NCBI RefSeq assembly: GCF_025997855.1
Contig: NZ_AP026562.1
Coordinates: 305,001-369,000 of the forward strand
Origin: Deinococcus aetherius
Lineage (GTDB): Bacteria; Deinococcota; Deinococci; Deinococcales; Deinococcaceae
Length of the DNA: 64,000 nt
Reading direction: 5' to 3'
Positions 17,501-26,266 of this stretch are shown in pieces. Under the pieces are notes generated by a model, which saw only the letters and a list, made by a program, of their open reading frames with translations, ran no database searches and was not told the DNA's origin. Position numbers and translations under genes: made by a program. Position 1 is the stretch's first letter; every line of letters starts with the position of its first letter.

Positions 17501-18523
17501 ATGAGCCGCCCGAACATCGACTGGACGACGCTGGGCTTCAGCTACCTCAGGACCGATCTGCGGTTCCTCTCCCACTGGCGGGACGGCGCGTGGGACGAGG
17601 GCGTGCTCACGGGGGACAACTGCCTCCACATCAGCGAGGGCTCGGCCGCCCTGCACTACGGCCAGCAGTGCTTCGAGGGGCTCAAGGCCTACCGTTGCCG
17701 CGACGGCTCGGTCAACCTCTTCCGCCCTGACCGGAACGCGGCAAGACTTCAGCGCAGTTGCGCCCGCTTGCTGATGCCCACCATTCCGACCGAACGCTTT
17801 CTCGACGCCTGCCGCCAGGTCGTGCTCGCCAACCTCGACTATCTCCCGCCCTACGGCTCGGGCGGGGCCCTCTACCTGCGGCCCTTCGTGATCGGCGTCG
17901 GTGACAACCTCGGCGTCCACAGCGCGCCCGAATTCCTCTTCTCGGTCTTCTGCGTGCCGGTGGGCGCTTACTTCAAGGGCGGCCTGACCCCCACCAACTT
18001 CGTCGTCTCGCGCTACGACCGCGCCGCTCCCAACGGCACCGGGGCCGCCAAGGTGGGCGGCAACTACGCGGCGAGCCTCCTCCCCGGCCGCGAGGCGCGG
18101 GAGCGCGGCTTCGGCGACTGCATCTACCTCGACCCCGAGACTCACACCCGGATCGAGGAGGTCGGCTCGGCCAACTTCTTCGGTATCACCCGGGACGGGC
18201 ACTTCGTCACCCCGCGCTCGCCCTCGATCCTCCCCGGCGTCACCCGAGATTCCCTGCTGTCCCTGGCGAGGGAGCGCCTGGGCCTGGAGGTGGAGGAGCG
18301 GGACGTGTTCGTCGACCGGCTGGACGAGTTCGTGGAGGCTGGGGCCTGCGGGACCGCCGCCGTGATCACCCCCATCGGCGGCATCCAGAACGGCGACCGC
18401 TTCCACGTCTTCCACAGCGAGACCGAGGTGGGGCCGGTCACCCGGCGCCTGTACGACGAGCTGACGGGCATCCAGTCCGGGGATGTCGAGGCGCCGGGGG
18501 GGTGGATCGTCAAGGTGGAGTGA
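17501..18523 (+). CDS. ilvE: Branched-chain amino acid aminotransferase (class IV PLP)
   Basis: A 340-residue fold-type IV aminotransferase that interconverts Val/Leu/Ile and their 2-keto acids. Motifs: [16 protein letters not shown] near residue 50, [11 protein letters not shown], the PLP lysine in [15 protein letters not shown] near residue 190, [11 protein letters not shown] (PLP-binding Glu) and [15 protein letters not shown]. Length and motif order match bacterial IlvE. The ATG at 17501 is preceded by GGGTGAGG. It stands alone on the plus strand, tail-to-tail with an MFS gene. It is a core metabolic gene, unexpected on a small plasmid but common on Deinococcus megaplasmids. Confidence 0.93.
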   Translation: MSRPNIDWTTLGFSYLRTDLRFLSHWRDGAWDEGVLTGDNCLHISEGSAALHYGQQCFEGLKAYRCRDGSVNLFRPDRNAARLQRSCARLLMPTIPTERFLDACRQVVLANLDYLPPYGSGGALYLRPFVIGVGDNLGVHSAPEFLFSVFCVPVGAYFKGGLTPTNFVVSRYDRAAPNGTGAAKVGGNYAASLLPGREARERGFGDCIYLDPETHTRIEEVGSANFFGITRDGHFVTPRSPSILPGVTRDSLLSLARERLGLEVEERDVFVDRLDEFVEAGACGTAAVITPIGGIQNGDRFHVFHSETEVGPVTRRLYDELTGIQSGDVEAPGGWIVKVE

Positions 18524-18539
18524 CCCTCCAGAACACAGG

Positions 18540-19829
18540 TCAGGTCGGCTCGCTGACGGCCGCGTCGAGGGCCACCGCGCGTCCCTCCCCCTCGCCCACG
18601 TCGTCGAGGTTCATCGCCCGCAGTTCCGGAGCCAGGTAGGCGGTCACTCCCACCACGAGCAGCGTGACGAGGCCGCCCAGCCACACGCTGCGGGCCGTGC
18701 CGAGCAGGCTGGCCGCCACCCCGCTCTCGAAGGCGCCGAGTTCGTTGCTCGCGCCGATGAACATGCTGCTGACGGCGCTGACACGCCCGCGCAGGTGATC
18801 GGGGGCCTTGAGACGCAGCGTCGCGCGGCGGATCACCATGCTGATGCCGTCGAAGAGGCCCGCGAGCACGAGCGCCGCCACGCTGAGGGCGAGGTTTCTG
18901 GAGAGCCCGAAGACGATCATGCACACCCCGAAACCCGCCACGGCGGCGAGCAGAGTCCGCCCGGCATTACGGCCCGGGGGGCGGTTGGTCGCGTACAACA
19001 TCACCGCCAGCGCGCCGACGCTGGGCGCGGCCACCAGGATTCCCAGCCCCTGCGGACCGACCCGCAGGATGTCCGAGGCGAACACCGGCAGCAGCGCCAC
19101 CGCCCCCCCGAACAGCACGCTGAAGAGGTCGAGGGCCATGCTTCCCACGAGAACCTGTCGCCGCAGGACGAAGGCGAGCCCCTCCTTGATGCTGTGCCAC
19201 ACGGGCTCGCCGGGGATGAACCGGGGTCTGGGCTTGGGCCGGATCAAGGCCACGCAGAGGAGCGCCACGCCGAACAGCGCGGCGGCGAAGAGGTACGCGC
19301 CCCCGGCCCCCAGCACGGCGTACAGCACCCCGCCGAGCGCTGGGCCCGCAATGGCCGCCGCCTGCCACACGCTCGCCTGCCACGCCGAGGCCCGCAGCAG
19401 GAGGTCACGCGGCACGACCTGGGCCTCGAAGGCCGGGAGGGCCGGGTCGGAAAAGCCGCGCGCCAGCCCCAGGCAGAAGATCAGGGCCAGGATGGGCCAC
19501 ACGCCGCTCCCCGCCCCCAGCAGCGCGTACCCGGCGAAGAGCAGCGCACACCCGAGTTCGACGGTGGTCGTCGTGAGCAGGATGCGGCGCCGGTCGTTGC
19601 GGTCGGCCACCACGCCCCCGAAGAGGGCCAGGCTCAGCGCGGGGATCGCCTCGACAAGCCCCAGGATGCCCAGGGTGAGCGGGTTCTTCGTGAGTTGATA
19701 GAGCTGGTACGCCACGGTGAGGGCCACGGCGCGGCCTGCCAAAGTGCTGCACAGGGTCGCCAGCAGGAGCGCGCGAAACTCGGGCAGCCGCAGGACGGCC
19801 CGGTTGGAGGAGTCGGCGGGAACGGGCAT
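18540..19829 (-). CDS. MFS transporter (DHA3-like)
   Basis: A 429-residue protein with about twelve hydrophobic segments. It begins [20 protein letters not shown] and has the MFS loop motif as [11 protein letters not shown]; a second loop has ADAVL-like spacing. The C-terminal half contains [20 protein letters not shown]. This pattern is typical of the DHA3 group (macrolide and siderophore exporters). The ATG at 19829 is chosen because the longer frame adds a polar tail unlike the family. It is convergent with ilvE, only 16 bases away. Confidence 0.85.
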   Translation of the reverse strand: MPVPADSSNRAVLRLPEFRALLLATLCSTLAGRAVALTVAYQLYQLTKNPLTLGILGLVEAIPALSLALFGGVVADRNDRRRILLTTTTVELGCALLFAGYALLGAGSGVWPILALIFCLGLARGFSDPALPAFEAQVVPRDLLLRASAWQASVWQAAAIAGPALGGVLYAVLGAGGAYLFAAALFGVALLCVALIRPKPRPRFIPGEPVWHSIKEGLAFVLRRQVLVGSMALDLFSVLFGGAVALLPVFASDILRVGPQGLGILVAAPSVGALAVMLYATNRPPGRNAGRTLLAAVAGFGVCMIVFGLSRNLALSVAALVLAGLFDGISMVIRRATLRLKAPDHLRGRVSAVSSMFIGASNELGAFESGVAASLLGTARSVWLGGLVTLLVVGVTAYLAPELRAMNLDDVGEGEGRAVALDAAVSEPT

Positions 19830-20050
19830 AGGCGAAACTGTAGCGGGCGAGTGGGCTTGGAAGTGCACGCCTGTTTCGCCTTCCCCTGTCCCTCCCGGGG
19901 GCACGCGCTGCTTGCCGTCCGGACGGTCGGGGTCACGCCTCAGAGAAGTCCTTGGAAGAGGCGCCTAACCGCTTTAGGACGGCTCCAGGCAGTTCTCCCC
20001 CTCTGAAGTCGCCCGTTCTCTCCCTGTCCCGGATGTCCGTCGAGGGCGGT

Positions 20051-20070
20051 TTATCTTTCCGGAAAGATAA
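20051..20070. promoter_or_regulatory. parS-like palindrome upstream of parA
   Basis: TTATCTTTCCGGAAAGATAA is a perfect 20-bp palindrome 98 bases before parA. An 18-bp core of the same sequence recurs inside parB at 21685-21702. A palindrome shared between the parA leader and parB is the expected pattern for ParB-binding centromere sites. Confidence 0.8.
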
Positions 20071-20154
20071 GAGGGCTTGGGTCCCTGCCACCCCGCCCGG
20101 TGCGAGGTTGAGCGCGTGTCCACCCTCCACCCCTGCTTCACCGTGCTTGTGGGT

Positions 20155-20160
20155 TAGACT
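20155..20160 (+). promoter_or_regulatory. Candidate -10 element giving a leaderless parA message
   Basis: TAGACT lies 7 bases before the parA ATG and fits the TANNNT -10 motif that in Deinococcus often directs transcription to start at the start codon itself. No ribosome site is present upstream of parA, consistent with this. Confidence 0.45.
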
Positions 20161-20167
20161 CGGCTGG

Positions 20168-20965
20168 ATGCGTGCCATCACGTTTTTCAATCATGCGGGC
20201 GGCGCGGCGAAGACGAGCACGGCCCTCAATGTGGGGTACACGCTCGGTGCCGCCGGATACCGCGTGCTGCTCATCGACGCCGACCCGCAGGCGAACCTCA
20301 CCCGCTGGCTGGGGGCGGAGGTGCCCGGCGGACCCGACGCCAAGTTCGAAACCCTGTATTCGGCGGTCCTGGGCCCGACGGAGGATCTGAGCCTACCCCA
20401 GCCGGTGCGTGTCCACGGCCTCGACCTCGTGCGGTCGTGCCTCGACCTGGCGGAGGTCGAGCCGCTGCTGCCCGGGCAGGTCATGGGGCAGATGCGGCTA
20501 CGCACGGCGGTCCGCCACCTCGCCTCCGCGTACGACTTCGTGCTTATCGACCCGCCCCCCAGCCTGGGGCAGCTTTCGACGCTGGCGGTCCTCGCGGCGG
20601 ACGACCTCGTGGTGCCCGTGCCCGCCGGGAACAAGGGGCTGGAGGGCCTGACGGGGGTCACGCGCATGGTCGCCACCTTCAGGCAGGTTGCAGTGCCCTC
20701 GCTGCGGATCGCCCTGATGGTGCCGACCCGGGTGGGAAACACCAACCTCAGCCGCGAGAGCGTCGAGGCGTTGCGGGCGGCGGGCGTCGCCCCCGTGAGC
20801 ACGCCCCTGACGGAGCGCCCCAGCGTCTACCCGAACTCACAGCTCCAGGGGTTGCCCATCGCACTCTACGACCCCAGAAACCCAGCTGTCGCCGAGGTGC
20901 AGGCGGTCACGCGCGAACTGCTTGAAGTGCTGGGGGAGGTGCCGCATGCCCAGGCGCGACCCTGA
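20168..20965 (+). CDS. parA: ParA-type partition ATPase
   Basis: A 265-residue ParA/Soj ATPase. The deviant Walker A is NHAGGAAKTSTALN (usual KGGxGKTT; the signature first lysine is replaced), followed by VLLIDADPQANLTRWLG and the Walker B-like FVLIDPPPSLGQLS. It should form ATP-dependent gradients on DNA that move ParB-parS complexes. There is no N-terminal HTH, so it resembles chromosomal or type Ib ParA. The ATG at 20168 has no ribosome site but has a -10-like box 7 bases upstream. The 3' end overlaps parB by 20 bases. Confidence 0.93.
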   Translation: MRAITFFNHAGGAAKTSTALNVGYTLGAAGYRVLLIDADPQANLTRWLGAEVPGGPDAKFETLYSAVLGPTEDLSLPQPVRVHGLDLVRSCLDLAEVEPLLPGQVMGQMRLRTAVRHLASAYDFVLIDPPPSLGQLSTLAVLAADDLVVPVPAGNKGLEGLTGVTRMVATFRQVAVPSLRIALMVPTRVGNTNLSRESVEALRAAGVAPVSTPLTERPSVYPNSQLQGLPIALYDPRNPAVAEVQAVTRELLEVLGEVPHAQARP

Positions 20966-21839
20966 CGCCCGGCGCGGGGCCCTCGGCGCCCTGGTGGCAA
21001 ACCTGACCCCGGTGGACACCCGGGAGGAGTCTCCCCGCGAACTCTCCGTCGAAAGCCTGACCCCTAGCCGTTTCCAGCCCCGCCGCCACTTCGACGAGGC
21101 CGCACTCCGGGACCTGGCGGCGAGCGTGGGCGACAGGGGCGTCCTCCAGCCGCTGCTCGTGCGCCCGCTGCCGGGAGGAGACGGTCACGAGATCGTCGCG
21201 GGGGAGCGGCGCTGGCGGGCGGCGAAACTCGCGGGCCTGAGGGCCGTGCCCGTGGTCGTGCGCGACCTGAGCGACGAGGAGGCGCAGGACGCCGCTGCCG
21301 TCGAGAACCTCCAGCGCGCCGACCTCGATGTCATCGACGAGGTGGACCTGACGGTCGCGCTGGTGTCCCGCGTCCTGGGGCTGCCCGCCGAGGAGGTGCC
21401 CGCCCGCCTGCACGTCCTCGTGAACCGGCCGGGTGAACACCCCGAGGACGTCACGCGCCTGGAAGCGCTCTTCACCGGGCTGGGGCGCGGCACATGGACG
21501 TCCTTTGTCAAGAACAAGCTGCGGGTTTTGCGCTGGCCTGCCCCCGTCCTCACCGCCATGCGCGAGCACGGCCTGGGGTACAGCCTCGCCGGGGTCGTCG
21601 CCGCCGCGCCCGAGGGGCGTCAGGGCGAACTGCTCGACCTCGCCCTGGGCGGCGCGACCAAGGCCGAACTCCGCGAACGGCTCCTATCTTTCCGGAAAGA
21701 TAAACCTGCGGACCCCGCCGCGCTCGTCGCCCGCGCCCTGCGGGACAGGCGCCGCCTCGACGCCCTGGGGGCGAAGGAAAGGCGCCGTGCCGAGACCCTG
21801 CTGGGGGAACTCGCGCGCCTGCTCGGGGAAGCCGGGTAG
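20946..21839 (+). CDS. parB: ParB-type centromere-binding protein
   Basis: A 297-residue ParB/Spo0J protein. The CTPase/nuclease-like N-terminal domain has SRFQPRRHFDEAALRDLAAS, GVLQPLLVRPL and the CTP-binding motif GHEIVAGERRWRAAKLAGL; then ENLQRADLDVIDEVD. The central HTH (KNKLRVLRWPAPVLTAMREH, LGYSLAGVVAAA) should bind parS. A parS-like site at 21685-21702 lies within the coding sequence and is translated as LSFRKDK. GGAGG stands 8 bases before the ATG at 20946. A strong hairpin follows the stop. Confidence 0.93.
   Translation: MPRRDPDARRGALGALVANLTPVDTREESPRELSVESLTPSRFQPRRHFDEAALRDLAASVGDRGVLQPLLVRPLPGGDGHEIVAGERRWRAAKLAGLRAVPVVVRDLSDEEAQDAAAVENLQRADLDVIDEVDLTVALVSRVLGLPAEEVPARLHVLVNRPGEHPEDVTRLEALFTGLGRGTWTSFVKNKLRVLRWPAPVLTAMREHGLGYSLAGVVAAAPEGRQGELLDLALGGATKAELRERLLSFRKDKPADPAALVARALRDRRRLDALGAKERRRAETLLGELARLLGEAG
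21685..21702. promoter_or_regulatory. parS-like palindrome inside parB
   Basis: TATCTTTCCGGAAAGATA is a perfect 18-bp palindrome in the parB coding region and identical to the core of the site at 20051-20070. Its presence within parB means that the site and the coding sequence constrain each other. Confidence 0.78.
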
Positions 21840-21870
21840 ATCGACCCGCCGGGCATCCGGAACAAACGAC

Positions 21871-21909
21871 GGAAGCAGCGAAGGGACACCTTGAGCCTTC
21901 GCTGCTTCC
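21871..21909 (+). terminator. Strong hairpin after parB
   Basis: GGAAGCAGCGAAGG (21871-21884) pairs perfectly with CCTTCGCTGCTTCC (21896-21909) around an 11-base loop, 32 bases after the parB stop. Only a weak T-rich tail follows. It probably ends parAB transcription and perhaps also that of the convergent cupin gene. Confidence 0.75.
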
Positions 21910-21976
21910 ATCGTTGCCGTCTAGTTGAACGCCGCCTCGCTGGATTCGGCGGTGGGGGAGAGGGCGCCCCGCCCCT

Positions 21977-22315
21977 TTACTCGTCCCGGCCGTGCATCTC
22001 GGCGGGAGGGTGGGTGGCCTCGACCGCCGTGAAGGGTTCGAGAATCTTGTAGCGGTGCTCGGCATTTTCGGGCACCACCCAGGAGTCGCCGGGTTCGAGG
22101 AGAAGCACCGAGCCCGAGATGTGCAGCTCGGCGCGCCCCGAGATCACGAAACCGACGGTCTCGTACGGGCGGGCGTGGGCCTCGTCGCCCTCGCCGGGCT
22201 GCTCGTCCTCCCACAGCCGCATGGACATGGACTTGCCGTTCACCAGATACTTCTGGCCCTGCTTGCCCTTGGGGGAGTAGTGGGAGTTCACCTTCTTCAC
22301 CGTCGTGTCAGCCAT
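21977..22315 (-). CDS. Cupin-domain protein
   Basis: A 112-residue single-domain cupin. The metal-binding motifs are recognisable: GDEAHARPYETVGFVISGRAE (cupin motif 1) and LLLEPGDSWVVPENAEHRYK (cupin motif 2). Function is unknown; such proteins bind metals or small molecules or act as sugar isomerases. The ATG at 22315 gives the full-length fold. It is convergent with parB and stands alone. Confidence 0.8.
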   Translation of the reverse strand: MADTTVKKVNSHYSPKGKQGQKYLVNGKSMSMRLWEDEQPGEGDEAHARPYETVGFVISGRAELHISGSVLLLEPGDSWVVPENAEHRYKILEPFTAVEATHPPAEMHGRDE

Positions 22316-22483
22316 AGCGGCCTCAGTATCGACGACTCCCGGCCTAGGAGGGGAGAGGCCGGGCGGTCATGAAGCAAACCGCAAGCCGGGAGGTCCGAAC
22401 CCTCGGGCCGGGTCGGTGGAGAAGTCTCCTGCGCCCGCCCTTTCGGGAACTCGTGGGGGCACCCATCACCCGCGCGGGGCCGC

Positions 22484-22651
22484 ATGACCCTGGTGATCGC
22501 CCACCGCCTCGCCACCATCCAGGGGGCCGACCGCATCGTGGTGGTGGAGGGGGGCGTCGTCGCCGAGCAGGGCACCCACGAGGCGCTGCGGCGGGGCGGG
22601 CTCTACCGCCAGCTTCACGACGCGCAACTCCACGCGCAGGAGGTGCGCTGA
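22484..22651 (+). pseudogene. C-terminal fragment of an ABC exporter ATPase
   Basis: The frame codes [20 protein letters not shown] followed by [20 protein letters not shown] and ends at 22651. This is the last 55 residues of an MsbA/LmrA-type ABC exporter, including the H-loop histidine in IAHRLAT. The Walker A, signature motif and membrane domain are missing upstream, where the sequence is unrelated. It is therefore a deletion remnant adjoining the mobilisation genes. Confidence 0.8.
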
Positions 22652-22743
22652 GGGGCCGAGGGTCACCGCGCCCCCGCCCCGGAGTCCGGCAGACCCTCAA
22701 CCAAATCGCCGCCGGGGCGGGAGAGCAGGACCCAGGCGCCCTG

Positions 22744-23001
22744 GTGGACCTCACGGCGGCCACCCGTGAGCTTCGCAAGGGCCTGGAGATGGTCGGCTCT
22801 CTCGCTCAGCATGTGCAGACCCTGGAGAAGCGCATCGAGGCCCAGGAGGGGCAGGGCAGCGAGACCCAGAAGGCCGTGGGTGAACTGAGGACCACCATGC
22901 AGAATCTGACCAGGGCTGTAAACGGCGCCTTTGCGGAGCTGCTGACGGCTCAGGAAGAGGCCCGCAATCAGCCCAAGGGCGGCCTGTTCGGGCGGCGGTA
23001 G
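22744..23001 (+). CDS. Small coiled-coil protein upstream of relaxase (possible mobilisation accessory)
   Basis: A short helical protein with heptad-like spacing: TAATRELRKGLEMVGSLAQH, VQTLEKRIEAQEG, AVGELRTTMQNLTRAVNGAF and a basic C-terminal GGLFGRR. The same frame is open further upstream (TLNQIAAGAGEQD) but no good start is visible; GTG 22744 is used here. The 5' end may have been lost at the junction with the ABC fragment. It ends 18 bases before the relaxase start, so it may be a MobC-like or relaxosome accessory protein (inference from position). Confidence 0.45.
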   Translation: MDLTAATRELRKGLEMVGSLAQHVQTLEKRIEAQEGQGSETQKAVGELRTTMQNLTRAVNGAFAELLTAQEEARNQPKGGLFGRR

Positions 23002-23019
23002 TCGAGGAGAGGGGAGATC

Positions 23020-23619
23020 ATGGCGCGATCCTTCGCGGTGGTAAAGGCCAGCTACACCCGCAGCGTTGCCGAGGCCAAGGGGTCAGTGAGGTACATGCAG
23101 CACCGGCAGAACGACCTGGGCGAACGCGAGACGCGGCTCCTCTTCGACCGCCAGGGGGAGGTCAGCCGCCAGCAGGCTTATGAGCGGTTGGATCAGGCCG
23201 GGGAGCAGCCCGGCAAGGCCTACCACTACCGCCTCGTGCTCAACCCGGGCGAGGGGCACGCTGACCTCGACGAGGAGGGGCGGCAGGCATGGACGGCGGC
23301 GGTCATACAGCGCATTGAGGAGCAAGGCCTCAAGGTGCGCGATTGGGTGGCGGTCAGCCACACCGACCAGGGCGAGCACGACCACGTGCATGTGGTGGCG
23401 GCCACGAGTAGGACCTTGCAGAAGGACGAGTTGGCGGAGCTGCGGACCTACAGCCGCGAGGCGTACAGCCAGCAGAAGGAGTTGCAGCTAGAGCTGGGCA
23501 TCTACCAGGAGGACCCCCGGACGCTGCTCGAGCTGGAGGAGGTTCACCAGTGGCACCGCGAGCTGGAGGTCGAGCGCCAGCAGCACCAGCGTCAGCACTC
23601 CCTCGACTGGGACTACTGA
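23020..23619 (+). CDS. Small MOB-type relaxase
   Basis: A 199-residue protein with relaxase features. The N-terminus has a candidate nicking tyrosine in VVKASYTRS and a conserved RYMQHRQND stretch. The metal-binding histidine motif (motif III) is [17 protein letters not shown]. These enzymes nick oriT and attach to the DNA 5' end during mobilisation. GAGGAGAGGGGA lies before the ATG at 23020. The protein is short, without a helicase or primase domain, as in mobilisable rather than self-transmissible plasmids. oriT was not identified. A strong terminator follows. Confidence 0.75.
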   Translation: MARSFAVVKASYTRSVAEAKGSVRYMQHRQNDLGERETRLLFDRQGEVSRQQAYERLDQAGEQPGKAYHYRLVLNPGEGHADLDEEGRQAWTAAVIQRIEEQGLKVRDWVAVSHTDQGEHDHVHVVAATSRTLQKDELAELRTYSREAYSQQKELQLELGIYQEDPRTLLELEEVHQWHRELEVERQQHQRQHSLDWDY

Positions 23620-23645
23620 CCGAGAGCGGGCGACGGCGGCGCCGG

Positions 23646-23696
23646 GCATCAACACAGGGGAGGGGGTCTGCGAGCGCTCCTCCCCCGTGTTGATGC
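23646..23696 (+). terminator. Intrinsic terminator after relaxase
   Basis: GCATCAACAC (23646-23655) pairs with GTGTTGATGC (23687-23696), and the stem continues inward with GGGGAGG against CCTCCCC after one mismatch. A short T-rich stretch (TTGGTCTTAA) follows. The stem begins 27 bases after the relaxase stop. The remaining 23700-23981 shows no gene or clear signal. Confidence 0.75.
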
Positions 23697-23981
23697 TTGG
23701 TCTTAACCCATTCAAGAAGGAGTGTTTGAAACCGTCTAACTGGAGGTTTACCCGCCGCCGGGCAAGAGGTGCTGAGCTCCTTCGGAAGAGGTTGTGAGGT
23801 CCAGCAGGACTATTCCTGCCGGAGAACGTCGTCAGGCCGGGGTCTAGCGCGATCCCTTCATGTTCAAAGGTTCACCGGAGAGTAAGAGATTCGACATTCT
23901 GCACCGGGTACAACTCGGGGCAGATGCAAGCAAAGCCATCCTCACAGAGCCTCATTTCCCTGGGTTCGGAAAGGAGTTGAC

Positions 23982-24686
23982 GTGGCTCTCTTCGGCGACC
24001 TTGAACACCATCCGCTCACCGATCTGGCGAGAGTCCTCAAACCTCGCAGTGGGACGCTGTACTTCCACAGTGCCTACCGAGGTCGCACCCTCGAATTGAC
24101 GCTGATTCAAGGCGCTCTGCGCGCCCTGTACCTCGACGGCTTCCCGGTCCGGGAGTCGAGCCGGGTTCACGACATCCTGGGGGAATTGTGCGCCCAGGGC
24201 CGGGGGGCCTTCGAGTTCAAGCCTCGCGAGTTCTCGGCCATCATCTCCGGCTTCTACAAGCTGCCGCTGCTGGAGCTGCTTCCTGCCTCAGCCGAAACCT
24301 CCGTCCCCGAAGACCAGTTGCCCCACCCGGACACCCGCTTCATGCCCGCCTCGACCACCGCGCCCGTTCCCCCTGGGCTCGCGGACACCTGGGCCATGAT
24401 CGGGCCGCATCTGGCCGCAGGAGCGAGCGCCTCGGACCTGGCCCGGCGGGTCGGTCGCCCCGAACGCGAGGTTCAGGAGACGTTGCACCGACTGCGAGCC
24501 GTGAGTTTAATTGCGCCGCTGCGGGCGGGGAGCGTCCTGCCCCAGGCGGCGGGCGCCGTAGGGTCGGTGGCAAGCCCGGTCCCCGCCGCCCCTCCTCTCG
24601 CTCCCGCCCCTCCTCTCGCTCCCGCCCCGCTCGTGCAACGCCTGCTCGGCGCCCTGCGCCGCTTCTCCGGCCTGGCGAGCGCATGA
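23982..24686 (+). CDS. DUF4388 (PATAN) protein of GTPase signalling cluster
   Basis: A 234-residue protein. The N-terminal 100 residues match the DUF4388/PATAN pattern: FGDLEHHPLTDLARVLKPR, SGTLYFHSAYRGRTLELTLI, GALRALYLDGFPV, FEFKPREF. This domain is found in PatA-like response regulators and in proteins linked to MglA-type GTPases. The middle is a winged-helix-like segment (ASDLARRVGRPEREVQETLH) and the tail has a repeat APPLAPAPPLAPAPL. The GTG at 23982 follows AAAGGAG. The stop overlaps the GTPase start (ATGA), so the two are translationally coupled. Confidence 0.82.
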   Translation: MALFGDLEHHPLTDLARVLKPRSGTLYFHSAYRGRTLELTLIQGALRALYLDGFPVRESSRVHDILGELCAQGRGAFEFKPREFSAIISGFYKLPLLELLPASAETSVPEDQLPHPDTRFMPASTTAPVPPGLADTWAMIGPHLAAGASASDLARRVGRPEREVQETLHRLRAVSLIAPLRAGSVLPQAAGAVGSVASPVPAAPPLAPAPPLAPAPLVQRLLGALRRFSGLASA

Positions 24687-25216
24687 CCGATTTCCAGGCC
24701 CCACTGAAGCTCGTGGTGTCCGGCCCCGTCGGCGCGGGTAAGACCACCTTCGTCCAGACCCTCTCCGAGACGCCCGTCGTCGCCACCGAGGCCGAGGCGA
24801 GCGAGGACATCGGCAAGCGTCATACCACCGTTGCTTTCGATTTCGGCACCCTGCGCCTCGACGGCCAGGAACTGCACCTGTACGGCACCCCAGGGCAGGA
24901 CCGCTTTTCCTTCATGTGGGAGGTGCTGTGCGAGGGCGCCCTCGGGCTGGTGCTGCTTGTCGCCGGGGACCGTCCCCAGGACTTCGCCCACGCCCGCAAC
25001 ATCCTCGACTTCATCACCAGCCGCATCCCGGTGCCCTTCCTGGTCGGCGTGACCCGCCAGGACCTGCCGCGCGTGTGGGCCCCTGACGACGTGGCCCTGT
25101 ACTTCGGCCTGCCCGAGCGACAGGTCGTCGGTCTAAACGCCACCGACCCGGATCACGCCCGGTTGCTGCTCGCCAGCCTGCTCGAACTCCAGCTCGCCGC
25201 CCCCGCCCTCTCGTGA
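24683..25216 (+). CDS. Small Ras-like GTPase
   Basis: A 177-residue GTPase of the MglA/ATP-GTP-binding group next to roadblock genes. G1 is SGPVGAGKTTF, the switch region holds KRHTTVAFDFG, G3 appears as LYGTPGQDRFSFMW, and G4 as GVTRQDLP. In G3 the usual Asp of DxxG is replaced by Thr, which is common in this prokaryotic subgroup. The start ATG at 24683 overlaps the upstream stop. It is followed by a roadblock/LC7 gene, the usual partner acting as GTPase regulator. Confidence 0.9.
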   Translation: MTDFQAPLKLVVSGPVGAGKTTFVQTLSETPVVATEAEASEDIGKRHTTVAFDFGTLRLDGQELHLYGTPGQDRFSFMWEVLCEGALGLVLLVAGDRPQDFAHARNILDFITSRIPVPFLVGVTRQDLPRVWAPDDVALYFGLPERQVVGLNATDPDHARLLLASLLELQLAAPALS

Positions 25217-25251
25217 CCGGGCTCACCCTCAGCCCCGGAAAGGAAGTCACC

Positions 25252-25629
25252 ATGACCGCGACCCTCAGCAAGCAGGACCTCCTGAACTCCACCCTCACCA
25301 CCCTGCGCACCTCGATGCCCGAACTGCGGGGCGCGCTCGTCGCCACGGTGGACGGTCTGCCCATCGCGCAGGCAATGGGGAACGGCACGGACGCCAACCG
25401 CGTCGCCGCGATGGCCGCGACCGCCCTGGGGCTGGGCAAGCGCATCAACGACACGCTCGGCTCGGGTCAGCTCACCGACATGAGCGTGGGGGGAGCACAC
25501 GGCCAGGTGTACATCTACGCGGCTGGGAACAAAGGCGTGCTCGCCGTCGTCGCCCCGACGGGGATCAACCTGGGCCTGCTGAACATGGAAGCCCGGGACG
25601 CCGCCCAGAGCGTCGCCACCATCCTCTGA
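25252..25629 (+). CDS. Roadblock/LC7-domain protein
   Basis: A 125-residue protein forming one roadblock/LC7 domain: NSTLTTLRTSMPELRGALVA, VDGLPIAQAM, RVAAMAATALGLGKRINDTL, GQVYIYAAGNKGVLAVVAP, GLLNMEARDAAQSVATI. Homologues such as MglB act as GTPase-activating or scaffold proteins. A GTG at 25213 overlaps the GTPase stop, but ATG 25252 has GGAAAGGAAG upstream and starts the domain properly. It is the third gene of the cluster. Confidence 0.88.
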   Translation: MTATLSKQDLLNSTLTTLRTSMPELRGALVATVDGLPIAQAMGNGTDANRVAAMAATALGLGKRINDTLGSGQLTDMSVGGAHGQVYIYAAGNKGVLAVVAPTGINLGLLNMEARDAAQSVATIL

Positions 25630-25721
25630 TCCCCTCTCCCCGACGTTCCGAGGTTCGTATGGCAACCCTGCCCGCCTCGCTCCACCACCTGCTCACCACC
25701 CTTTACCCCAGGAGGACTCCC

Positions 25722-26201
25722 GTGACCGCCGCCGCCACCCCGCAATTGCGCCCGCACCTGGGCGACTTCAATTCCGTCGTCTGCTTCAAGGCCGTGATCG
25801 TCGGCGTCGAGGACACCCTCGGCCCGGACGGGGCCGCCGTCGTCTTCACCCGCGCCGGGAAGGTGCGGGGCCGCGACCTCGCCACCGAACTCGGCGTGGC
25901 GGGCCGCAATGTGCCGGTCGAGCAAATTGCGCCCCTGCTTGACGCCGCCATCGGGCGGGACGGCACCTGCCTGGCCGCCGTGACCCGCTCCTACCGCGAG
26001 GGCGAGAACATCGTCATCGAGACCCAGGACACCGTGTGCTCGGCGGGGGAACCCCTCGGCAGCGACCGCAAGTGCACCTTTACCCTGGGCGCGGTGTGGG
26101 GGGCGCTGGAGGCGATCATCGGGGAGATGTACCTCGGCGAGCACACCGAGAGCGTCCTGCGTGGCGGCACCTGCGACAAGTTCGTCTTCAGCCCACTCTG
26201 A
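25722..26201 (+). CDS. V4R-like sensory domain protein
   Basis: A 159-residue protein ending in a pattern that resembles V4R/heme-NO-like hydrocarbon-binding domains: AVVFTRAGKVRGRDLA, NIVIETQDTVCSAGEP, CTFTLGAVWGALEAIIGEMY and CDKFVFSPL, with conserved cysteines and a small-molecule-pocket look. The family assignment is tentative. ATG 25659 is in frame, but a strong AGGAGG sits 7 bases before the GTG at 25722. The gene follows the roadblock gene and is probably in the same operon, which suggests a sensing role for the GTPase module. Confidence 0.65.
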   Translation: MTAAATPQLRPHLGDFNSVVCFKAVIVGVEDTLGPDGAAVVFTRAGKVRGRDLATELGVAGRNVPVEQIAPLLDAAIGRDGTCLAAVTRSYREGENIVIETQDTVCSAGEPLGSDRKCTFTLGAVWGALEAIIGEMYLGEHTESVLRGGTCDKFVFSPL

Positions 26202-26266
26202 ACCAGTCTCCCGAGCGCCCTCGCCCCCGGACGAGGGCGCTCTCGCTTGCCCCAAAGGAGGTGCCG

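Noticed and set aside
18483..20006. A 507-codon plus-strand frame opposite the DHA3-like transporter
   Set aside because: Composition is Arg/Gly/His-rich with no motif; the minus-strand transporter explains the region.
23860..24099. A 79-codon plus-strand frame overlapping the PATAN gene start
   Set aside because: It lacks a ribosome site and motif and overlaps a well supported gene.
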